Assembly (NCBI GenBank): GCA_021789755.1
Contig: JAJYJD010000025.1
Location: 1 to 21,907, forward strand
Direction of reading: 5' to 3'
DNA length: 21,907 nucleotides
Origin: Bacteroidota bacterium
GTDB taxonomy: Bacteria; Bacteroidota; Ignavibacteria; Kryptoniales; JAKASW01
The position numbers and the translations under genes were made by a program. Shown piece by piece: positions 15,618 to 21,907 of the stretch. How positions within the stretch are numbered: the stretch's first letter is position 1; every line of letters begins with the position of its first letter. The notes beneath the pieces were generated by a model, which made no database searches, had not been told where the DNA came from, and saw only the letters and a program-made list of their open reading frames with translations.

Positions 15618-15684
15618 AAATGAATTTTGGATTATAAATTTTCAATTTTTAATTCACAATTACAAATTTACAATTGAGAATTAC
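15618..15684 (+). repeat. AT-rich repeat-like spacer
   Basis: A 67-bp gap composed almost entirely of AATT, CAATT and ACAAATT units, with CAATT/AATTG copies in opposite orientations. It resembles short degenerate intergenic repeats rather than a promoter. The next gene has only a weak GAGAA-type ribosome site inside it. Confidence 0.45.
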
Positions 15685-17190
15685 ATGAAGAAGCCCCGGT
15701 TAAGTTTCTGGCAAATCTGGAACATGAGCTTCGGATTCCTCGGGATCCAGTTCGGATTCGCGCTGCAGAACGCCAACGTCAGCAGGATATTCGAGACTCT
15801 CGGTGCCAGGATTGATGCGATACCGATTCTCTGGATCGCGGCGCCCGTCACGGGTCTGATTATTCAGCCGATCATCGGGCACCTGAGCGATAAAACCTGG
15901 GGCAGACTTGGGAGACGGCGGCCGTATTTTCTTTCGGGAGCGATACTCGCTTCCGTCGCGCTTTTCATAATGCCGAACTCGCCGCTCCTTTGGGTGGCGG
16001 CAGGAATGCTCTGGATCATGGATACTTCCATCAATATTTCAATGGAGCCGTTCAGGGCGTTCGTCGGAGATATGCTTCCTTCCGAACAAAGGACTATCGG
16101 GTTCGCGATGCAGAGCTTCTTCATCGGGTTGGGCGCGGTGGTCGCTTCGGCGCTTCCTTATGTGATGACAAACTGGTTCGGCGTGAGCAATACCGCTGCG
16201 GAAGGAATGATTCCAGACTCCGTGAAGCTGTCTTTCTATATCGGTGGCGCAGTTTTCTTCCTTGCCGTATTGTGGACGGTTGTCGGATCAAAGGAATATC
16301 CACCCGATGAATTGATGTCTTTCAGTGAAGAAGGAGACGAGACGGTCGTCCGTATGGAGACTCACCCGGTCCCTTCGTCGAAATTTATTAAGAACGGTCT
16401 GGTGTGGACGGCGATCGGTGCCGCTCTGTTCGTCGTTTTCTATTTTTTCATTTATATGGACTACGGACTTGGTGTCTTCTTCGGCGGGATCGCGGCGTTC
16501 GGCGTCTTGCAGGTTGTCTCAGGCTTATTGACGAAGAAGAATAAGGTTGCCGGCGGTCTTGTAGTCGTGATGAACGACCTTTTCAAAATGCCGAAGACCA
16601 TGGTACAGCTCGCGTATGTCCAGTTCTTTTCGTGGTTCGCGTTGTTCGCGATGTGGATATACACCACCCCGGCAGTCGCCCATCATATATATGGTGCAAC
16701 CGACACAGCTTCCGCTTTATATAACGAAGGCGCCAACTGGGTCGGTGTCCTCATGGCCGTATACAACGGCTTCGCTGCCGTCATGGCATTCCTGCTGGTC
16801 TGGATTGCGAGGAAGACGAACAGGAAAACCGTACATGCCATCAGCCTTGTCTGCGGCGGACTGGGCCTGGCTTCATTCTACGTCATCAAGAATCCGCAAC
16901 TATTGATAATTCCCGAGCTCGGAATAGGTTTGGCCTGGGCGTCGATACTGGCGATGCCATATGCGATACTGACAGGTTCTCTTCCCGCCGACAAGATGGG
17001 CGTTTATATGGGGATATTCAATTTCTTCATCGTCATACCGCAGATCACGGCCGCTGCCATTCTTGGATTCTTTGTTAGACATCTGTTCGGGGATCAGGCG
17101 ATTTACGCGCTCCTTCTCGGCGGGGTATCCCTGATTGTCGCCGCCCTGCTGGTAATGAAAGTGGACGATGTAGATGGAAGCAAGTCCTGA
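15685..17190 (+). CDS. MFS sugar transporter, SLC45/GPH-like
   Basis: Major facilitator protein of 501 residues with about 12 hydrophobic helices, predicted in the inner membrane. The loop between helices 2 and 3 reads G-H-L-S-D-K-T-W-G-R-L-G-R-R-R-P (about 65-80), the signature of sugar carriers in the SLC45 and GPH groups. Related carriers in Xanthomonas and Caulobacter import maltose or sucrose. A charged cytoplasmic loop lies at about 205-235. The gene sits between the ABC permeases and the exported GH13 enzyme, which suggests it takes up maltose or short dextrins by cation symport. Having it beside a complete ABC importer is redundant unless the two prefer different chain lengths. Export of a sugar cannot be excluded. 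Confidence 0.9.
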   Translation: MKKPRLSFWQIWNMSFGFLGIQFGFALQNANVSRIFETLGARIDAIPILWIAAPVTGLIIQPIIGHLSDKTWGRLGRRRPYFLSGAILASVALFIMPNSPLLWVAAGMLWIMDTSINISMEPFRAFVGDMLPSEQRTIGFAMQSFFIGLGAVVASALPYVMTNWFGVSNTAAEGMIPDSVKLSFYIGGAVFFLAVLWTVVGSKEYPPDELMSFSEEGDETVVRMETHPVPSSKFIKNGLVWTAIGAALFVVFYFFIYMDYGLGVFFGGIAAFGVLQVVSGLLTKKNKVAGGLVVVMNDLFKMPKTMVQLAYVQFFSWFALFAMWIYTTPAVAHHIYGATDTASALYNEGANWVGVLMAVYNGFAAVMAFLLVWIARKTNRKTVHAISLVCGGLGLASFYVIKNPQLLIIPELGIGLAWASILAMPYAILTGSLPADKMGVYMGIFNFFIVIPQITAAAILGFFVRHLFGDQAIYALLLGGVSLIVAALLVMKVDDVDGSKS

Positions 17191-17279
17191 TGTGCCTTAA
17201 TTTAAGAGGCGGTATCCGGGATAAGGTCACCGTGTGAGCCGGCCGCCGCGATGAAAACGAAAATTATCTTGAGGAACAT

Positions 17280-19097
17280 ATGATAAAGCGGATTTCACTG
17301 ATTCTCGTTTACGTTTGTCTTATCGGACAGGCAAACGGGCAGGTTAGTGTGCCCGATTGGGCGATGAAAGCAGTATGGTACCAGATTTTTCCAGAGCGCT
17401 TCCGCAACGGCGATCCGAAGAACGACCCGACCGCGAAAGACGCGGAGGTGAAAAACCCCGCATGGCGGATCTCTCCCTGGACGAGCGACTGGTATAAGAT
17501 TCAGCCGTGGGAAAGACCGAGCGCGCTCAAAGATCCTGCCTCCGCAGGAAAATTCGCGGATGATTTCTACCGGGTCGTCCTGGACAGGAGATACGGCGGC
17601 GACCTGGAAGGTGTCATGGATGAGCTCCCTTACTTGCATAAACTCGGCATCAACGCTATCTACTTTAATCCGCTTTTCGAGTCCCCGTCACTTCACAAAT
17701 ACAACACCGCAAGCTACACACACATCGATCACAACTTCGGTCCCGATCCGAAGGGCGACTTGAAGATAATATCAGAAGAAATTCCGGATGATCCGTCGAC
17801 ATGGAAGTGGACATCGGCCGACAGAGAGTTCCTGAATCTCGTGAAGAAAGCGCACTCGATGGGGATAAGAGTCGTGATGGACGGCGTCTTCAATCATGTC
17901 GGGACAGATTTTTGGGCTTTCAAGGATGTGGAAAAGAACCAGGAGAAGTCACGCTTCAAGAACTGGTTCGTTATCAGAAGCTGGAACGATTCTGCGAAGG
18001 GGACGAAGTTCGAGTATGACTCATGGTGGGGGATCAAATCGCTTCCGATCTTCAGGAAAGACTCCGCAACCGGCCTTGTCCACGGGCCGTATGAGTACAT
18101 CATGGCGATAACGAAACGCTGGATGGATCCCGACGGTAATCCGAAAGACGGGATAGACGGATGGAGACTCGATGTTCCCAACGAAGTCCCGCATCCCTTC
18201 TGGAAAGACTGGCGGAAAGTTGTAAAGGGTATAAACCCCAATGCAATTATCATCGGTGAGATCTGGCAGGACGCGTCTCCGTGGTTGAAGGGGGACCAGT
18301 TCGACGGCGTGATGAACTATGAGTTCGCTAAAGCCGTGATGAAATTCTTTATCGACAAGAAGATAGCCATTACTCCGACGCAATTCGACTCTACTCTGGC
18401 TGCAATAAGGCACTGGTATCCGGACAGCGTTGACTATGTACTCCAGAATCTTTTGGACAGTCATGATACGGACAGGCTTGAGTCGATGATTGTTAATCCG
18501 GACCGCCCGTACAACGGTGACGCAAGTCCGAGGAATAATCCGAGATATAATGTACGAAAGCCAGACGCTTCAGAGATCCAGCGCCAAAAACTCATCGTCT
18601 TGTTCCAGATGACGTATGTCGGCGCTCCGATGATATACTACGGCGACGAAGCGGGGATGTGGGGCGCTACCGATCCGGACGACAGGAAACCAATGCTGTG
18701 GCCTGACATGAAATACGCCGACGAAAAGAGCAGTCCGCTTCCCGGCGAGACCCGCCCAGACGATAAGAATAAGTTCAACTGGAGCCTTTTCGATTACTAC
18801 AGCAGACTTATTCACGAGCGAGAAAGCAACCCGGCCCTCACGGTCGGAACATACAAAACTCTCGTGGCCGACGATGCTAAAAGAGTTTTCGCCTTCGAAA
18901 GACAGTACGGAAACCATACCGCGATTATCGGATTCAACCTTTCGAAAGTGGATCAGAAGCTGAATGTTCCTCTTGAAGCGAAGGAGAAGAGCTTCAAGGA
19001 TGTCCTGAGCGGTAAGATGTTCAGCGCGAGGAACAACCGGCTTCAAGTCGGCATTAAACCCGGGTGGGGCGTTCTCCTGGTGAACGGAGCGAAGTGA
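17280..19097 (+). CDS. Exported GH13 maltodextrinase / neopullulanase-like enzyme
   Basis: Hydrolyses maltodextrins, probably in the periplasm. The 605-residue protein starts with a signal peptide of about 21 residues ending A-N-G-Q, then goes straight into the GH13 barrel (V-W-Y-Q-I-F-P at about 33-39). Catalytic motifs are intact: D201-H206 in region I, nucleophile D298 in G-W-R-L-D, acid/base E327 in I-G-E, and S-H-D with D396. An insertion of about 50 residues before region I and the R-Y-G-G-D-L-x-G motif at about 103-109 resemble cyclomaltodextrinase/neopullulanase enzymes. There is no T9SS domain, unlike the two large amylases, so it should stay in the periplasm unless anchored. GAGGAA at 17271-17276 is the ribosome site, 3 nt from the ATG. 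It is followed 37 nt later by the ATPase gene. Specificity within GH13 is not certain. Confidence 0.92.
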   Translation: MIKRISLILVYVCLIGQANGQVSVPDWAMKAVWYQIFPERFRNGDPKNDPTAKDAEVKNPAWRISPWTSDWYKIQPWERPSALKDPASAGKFADDFYRVVLDRRYGGDLEGVMDELPYLHKLGINAIYFNPLFESPSLHKYNTASYTHIDHNFGPDPKGDLKIISEEIPDDPSTWKWTSADREFLNLVKKAHSMGIRVVMDGVFNHVGTDFWAFKDVEKNQEKSRFKNWFVIRSWNDSAKGTKFEYDSWWGIKSLPIFRKDSATGLVHGPYEYIMAITKRWMDPDGNPKDGIDGWRLDVPNEVPHPFWKDWRKVVKGINPNAIIIGEIWQDASPWLKGDQFDGVMNYEFAKAVMKFFIDKKIAITPTQFDSTLAAIRHWYPDSVDYVLQNLLDSHDTDRLESMIVNPDRPYNGDASPRNNPRYNVRKPDASEIQRQKLIVLFQMTYVGAPMIYYGDEAGMWGATDPDDRKPMLWPDMKYADEKSSPLPGETRPDDKNKFNWSLFDYYSRLIHERESNPALTVGTYKTLVADDAKRVFAFERQYGNHTAIIGFNLSKVDQKLNVPLEAKEKSFKDVLSGKMFSARNNRLQVGIKPGWGVLLVNGAK

Positions 19098-19122
19098 CAT
19101 TGGAACTTGAAGAATCCATCGT

Positions 19123-19128
19123 GAGGAG
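19123..19128 (+). promoter_or_regulatory. Ribosome binding site supporting a GTG start
   Basis: GAGGAG lies 6 nt before GTG 19135, and the protein then begins M-A-G-V-K-L, as MsmX/UgpC-type ATPases do. This settles the GTG as start. Confidence 0.6.
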
Positions 19129-19134
19129 CTGAAG

Positions 19135-20244
19135 GTGGCAGGCGTAAAACTGGTAAACGTGTCGAAAGTTTATGAAGGCGGGATAAGCGCCGCAAAAGAT
19201 ATAAACATAGCGGTAGAGGACAAGGAATTCCTTGTGCTTGTCGGTCCGTCGGGATGCGGGAAAACAACGGTTCTGCGGATGATAGCGGGCCTGGAAGAGA
19301 TAACGAGCGGAGAATTGTATATCGGGGATAAACTGATGAACGACGTACCTCCGAAGGACCGCGACATCGCGATGGTATTCCAGAACTACGCACTATATCC
19401 ACACATGACGGTGTATGATAACATGGCATTCGGGCTGAAGCTGAGGAAGTTTACGAAACCGGAGATAGAAGAGAGGGTTACGGAAGCGGCGGAAATACTC
19501 GGGATAAGGGACTATTTAAGCAGAAAGCCCAAAGCATTGTCGGGAGGACAACGCCAGAGGGTGGCACTTGGAAGGGCGATAGTGAGGAAGCCGAAAGTGT
19601 TTCTCTTCGACGAGCCGCTATCGAACCTTGATGCGAAGATGAGAGTACAGATGCGAGCGGAGATATCCAAGCTTCACAGGAGGCTCGACGCGACGATGAT
19701 ATACGTTACGCACGACCAGGTTGAGGGAATGACGATGGGGGACAGGATAGTGGTGATGAAAGACGGAGTTATTCAGCAGGTCGGGAAGCCGCTGGAGCTT
19801 TACAACGGACCGACGAACAAGTTTGTGGCGGGATTCATAGGTACGCCGGCGATGAATTTCTTCGAGGGGAAGATAAGGAAAGAGAGAAGGCTCTACTTCG
19901 AAGAGACAGGCGGAGGGGTGAGACTTGAGATACCCGGCTCATACGAACCGAAGCTCGGCGGGATGGCTGGAAAGGAAGTTTACCTTGGCATAAGGCCTGA
20001 GCATATTCAGCTTGATGAGGGGAAGAAAGGTGGACTGGATTCGACGTGGCCGCTGAAGGTGGAGATATCGGAACCGATGGGAAACGAAGTGTATTTATAT
20101 TTCGAATCGAGGACGAGCCAGATAGTGTCGAGAGTGACGGCGGTGATCGATCCGAAGCCCGGTACTGAGCTGAAGATGTACTTTGACACGACCCGCGCTC
20201 ACTTCTTCAGCAAAGAGAACGAGAGTTCACTTTCGTTCGATTGA
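19135..20244 (+). CDS. ABC transporter ATPase, MsmX/MalK/UgpC type
   Basis: Energises CUT1 sugar import as a homodimer on the cytoplasmic side. The motifs are complete: Walker A G-P-S-G-C-G-K-T-T (K43), Q-loop Q83, signature L-S-G-G-Q (135-139), Walker B F-L-F-D-E-P (D159, E160), D-loop S-N-L-D and H-loop H193. Residues about 240-369 form the TOBE/OB regulatory domain with the G-I-R-P-E-H motif. The start is GTG with a good ribosome site. It is the last gene of the operon and should serve the MalE/F/G-like proteins upstream, though MsmX-type ATPases often serve several transporters. Inducer-exclusion contacts of E. coli MalK cannot be assigned by eye. Confidence 0.95.
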   Translation: MAGVKLVNVSKVYEGGISAAKDINIAVEDKEFLVLVGPSGCGKTTVLRMIAGLEEITSGELYIGDKLMNDVPPKDRDIAMVFQNYALYPHMTVYDNMAFGLKLRKFTKPEIEERVTEAAEILGIRDYLSRKPKALSGGQRQRVALGRAIVRKPKVFLFDEPLSNLDAKMRVQMRAEISKLHRRLDATMIYVTHDQVEGMTMGDRIVVMKDGVIQQVGKPLELYNGPTNKFVAGFIGTPAMNFFEGKIRKERRLYFEETGGGVRLEIPGSYEPKLGGMAGKEVYLGIRPEHIQLDEGKKGGLDSTWPLKVEISEPMGNEVYLYFESRTSQIVSRVTAVIDPKPGTELKMYFDTTRAHFFSKENESSLSFD

Positions 20245-20364
20245 GGAAAAGGAAGCGCTGCTTTTACCGTACGAACCCGGCTTGCCTTCAAAGTCTGCCG
20301 TCATCGCTGTTTTGATCCCAATGTGTGTCTCCCGCGGCACTGAAGAATCGAACGCAGCATAAAT

Positions 20365-21345
20365 TCAAAAGTTGAACGAAAAGTCGACTGTCATCGGGTT
20401 TGACGCCAGAGAGTATGCACCGCTTATCGGTTGAACCGAACTCGTTTGAGCTATGCGGTCATAAACATTTCTGTAATATTTTCCTACCGTCGAACCGATC
20501 GCATATGACATCAACGCAGCTGCAATCGCGTCCGAGAACCAGTGCATTCCGCCCCTGTTCACGGTTGAGACCGCGAATATTGTGTATGCCACGAGACCGA
20601 ATCCTGCCACCTTCAGCCACGTGTTGTTGGGATAGTACCCAATCAGCGACGAGACTACCGCTGTAGTCGCGGCTGTGTGGCCTGAAGGCCATCCCCAGAA
20701 TACACCTCCACGGAGCAGCCCGAACCGAAAAGTCTTGCTGAGACTCTCCATGTCCGTATTTTTTCTCCAGTCTGGGCCCGGCCTTCCGGTTATCGCCTTG
20801 AGCGCAGTGTTGTACATCAGCTCGAGGAGGCTCGCCTGTATCACCGCAAACGATGCGCCGAGCACCTCCTTGTCGTGCGCGGCACCGGCATACATCAGGA
20901 GAGAACCGCCGGCGATGAATGGAAGATATTGACCTGTAATGAAGACGCCCCTGCCGAACGCCCCGATTTCCGGATGGGTGTTGGAATAATGTTCGACGTC
21001 GTAATCGACGTTGCCGGCAACGAGCAGACATGTGGATGCTATTGCCGTGAGATGCAGATAGATATTATTGCCCTTGAAACTATCGATGAAATTGTTCCCC
21101 AGATTGCCGAACGGGCTAAGATCGACACTCTCGCCGATGGGAGAACTTCCGGAGGCGAGACGCAACGCGACAGGCTTATTTTGGACCGGAGTTTGTTTTT
21201 CGAAGTTCGCATTTGGCCCAGATGCAAAGACACCTAACGCGTTGCTGAGATTTTTGGTAACGGTGAATTGTGCAGTGGCGGAAGTGGTAAATAGTATGAA
21301 CGTCGCAATAGAGACCAAAGCCGCTAAATATGATTTAGTTCCCAT
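20365..21345 (-). CDS. PAP2-family membrane phosphatase-like protein with altered arginines
   Basis: Type 2 phosphatidic acid phosphatase fold, 326 residues, exported or membrane-bound. Signal peptide about 1-26 (A-T-A-Q), about 60 polar residues, then roughly five hydrophobic helices. Motif C2 is P-S-G-H-T-A with H223, and C3 keeps H268 and D272 (H-W-F-S-D). Motif C1 reads K183-A-I-T-G-R-P-G-P, where the usual second Arg (K-x6-R-P) is G190. In C3 the Arg lies four residues before the His instead of six. Activity on phosphate esters is therefore uncertain. The protein ends in Phe, as outer-membrane proteins often do. GGGTGAG just upstream is a likely ribosome site, close to the ATG. It is convergent with the sugar operon and is probably unrelated to it; likely substrates are lipid or undecaprenyl phosphates. 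Confidence 0.85.
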   Translation of the reverse strand: MGTKSYLAALVSIATFILFTTSATAQFTVTKNLSNALGVFASGPNANFEKQTPVQNKPVALRLASGSSPIGESVDLSPFGNLGNNFIDSFKGNNIYLHLTAIASTCLLVAGNVDYDVEHYSNTHPEIGAFGRGVFITGQYLPFIAGGSLLMYAGAAHDKEVLGASFAVIQASLLELMYNTALKAITGRPGPDWRKNTDMESLSKTFRFGLLRGGVFWGWPSGHTAATTAVVSSLIGYYPNNTWLKVAGFGLVAYTIFAVSTVNRGGMHWFSDAIAAALMSYAIGSTVGKYYRNVYDRIAQTSSVQPISGAYSLASNPMTVDFSFNF

Positions 21346-21466
21346 CGGCTCACCCGTACTTTTTTATCCAAAATAACATTTGTGCCCTTCAAAGCAATTC
21401 ATCCGTTGGAAACTCAGGAATAATTCGGGCGTGAGAGACCGGTGCTCAAGCGGGTTGTGGGCTGTG

Positions 21467-21907
21467 CTACTTCGTTCTAAGTGCCTGAACGAATTTGGCA
21501 ATCGATAAAGGAGCGCTTCCTTCAAGATGGTTGTTGAAGTTTGCATACACGTCGAACTTCTGAGGGATTAATTTCAGGACAAGACCAGCGACTTCTCCTA
21601 TGGTCTTGTCGCGCGGGTCCACGATCTGTGTCCATCTCTTGCGCGTCTTCTTCTCGATTCCTTGCCTGTCGGCACCGAGCAGCCTTATCACTACGTTCTT
21701 CACCGGCAGGCTTGCCTCGCCGTACTTCTCGAAAACACTGGCGGCCGACGGCATGTAATAACCGTCGACGAATACATGACCGGTGTTGTGCTTCTTCAGA
21801 AATTCGAAATATTCTTCTTTCAGGTAATTCGGATTTCTCGTCTCAATAGCGAAGGAGTATTCTGATGGAAGTGACGAGAGGAATGGGCCGAGTTGATCAA
21901 GGAACGC
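21467..21907 (-). CDS. DUF72 protein, C-terminal part
   Basis: The frame stays open from the stop at 21467 to the window edge, 146 codons, so the N-terminal part is outside. The visible sequence has the DUF72 (YecE-like) TIM-barrel end: F-A-I-E-T-R-N strand, a V-D-G-Y-Y segment and the terminal N-F-N-N-H-x-E-G-S-A-P motif. The biochemical function of DUF72 is not settled. An internal Met (21754) would give only 95 residues and cuts through the conserved fold, so it is not the start. It lies 121 bp from the PAP2 gene, on the same strand and upstream of it, and the two could be co-transcribed. Confidence 0.88.
   Translation of the reverse strand, partial: AFLDQLGPFLSSLPSEYSFAIETRNPNYLKEEYFEFLKKHNTGHVFVDGYYMPSAASVFEKYGEASLPVKNVVIRLLGADRQGIEKKTRKRWTQIVDPRDKTIGEVAGLVLKLIPQKFDVYANFNNHLEGSAPLSIAKFVQALRTK

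Noticed and set aside
20247..20265. AAAAG/CTTTT hairpin around AGCGCT after the ATPase gene
   Set aside because: The stem is broken by mismatches and the T-run is only four bases, so a bidirectional terminator cannot be supported.
1..21907. CRISPR arrays, tRNA or rRNA genes
   Set aside because: No regularly spaced direct repeats and no tRNA- or rRNA-like sequence were seen on either strand.

Overview
The window comes from a Gram-negative bacterium of the Fibrobacterota-Chlorobiota-Bacteroidota group, most probably an Ignavibacteria-like lineage. The clearest sign is the C-terminal type IX secretion sorting domain (N-Y-P-N-P-F-N-P start, G-V-Y-F-Y near the end) on two amylases. Other pointers are moderate GC, mixed Shine-Dalgarno strength and short AT-rich repeat-like spacers. 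The species is inferred from protein style only.

Layout. (1) 1-2013: the 3' part of a secreted GH13 amylase whose start lies outside the window. (2) 2170-6569: a four-gene cassette of a membrane-anchored SGNH hydrolase with TPRs, a NodU/CmcH-type O-carbamoyltransferase, an SxtJ-like membrane protein and a 52-residue SxtK/DUF5989-like protein. (3) 6570-6950: a gap with two terminator-like hairpins and a leader. (4) 6951-20244: a maltodextrin operon on the + strand: secreted amylase, SurA-like periplasmic protein, MalE-like binding lipoprotein, MalF-like and MalG-like permeases, SLC45/GPH-like MFS transporter, exported GH13 maltodextrinase and MsmX/MalK-type ATPase. It is interrupted at 13481-13721 by a MITE-like element with terminal inverted repeats. 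(5) 20365-21907, minus strand: a PAP2-family phosphatase-like protein and the C-terminal part of a DUF72 protein.

How it may work. Starch or glycogen would be cut outside the cell by T9SS-secreted amylases. Oligosaccharides reaching the periplasm would be trimmed by the 605-residue GH13 enzyme and imported by the ABC transporter, the MFS carrier, or both. No SusC/SusD outer-membrane pair is in the window. The carbamoyltransferase cassette between the two amylases looks like a separate envelope- or metabolite-modifying module with an unknown acceptor; it is the least understood system here.
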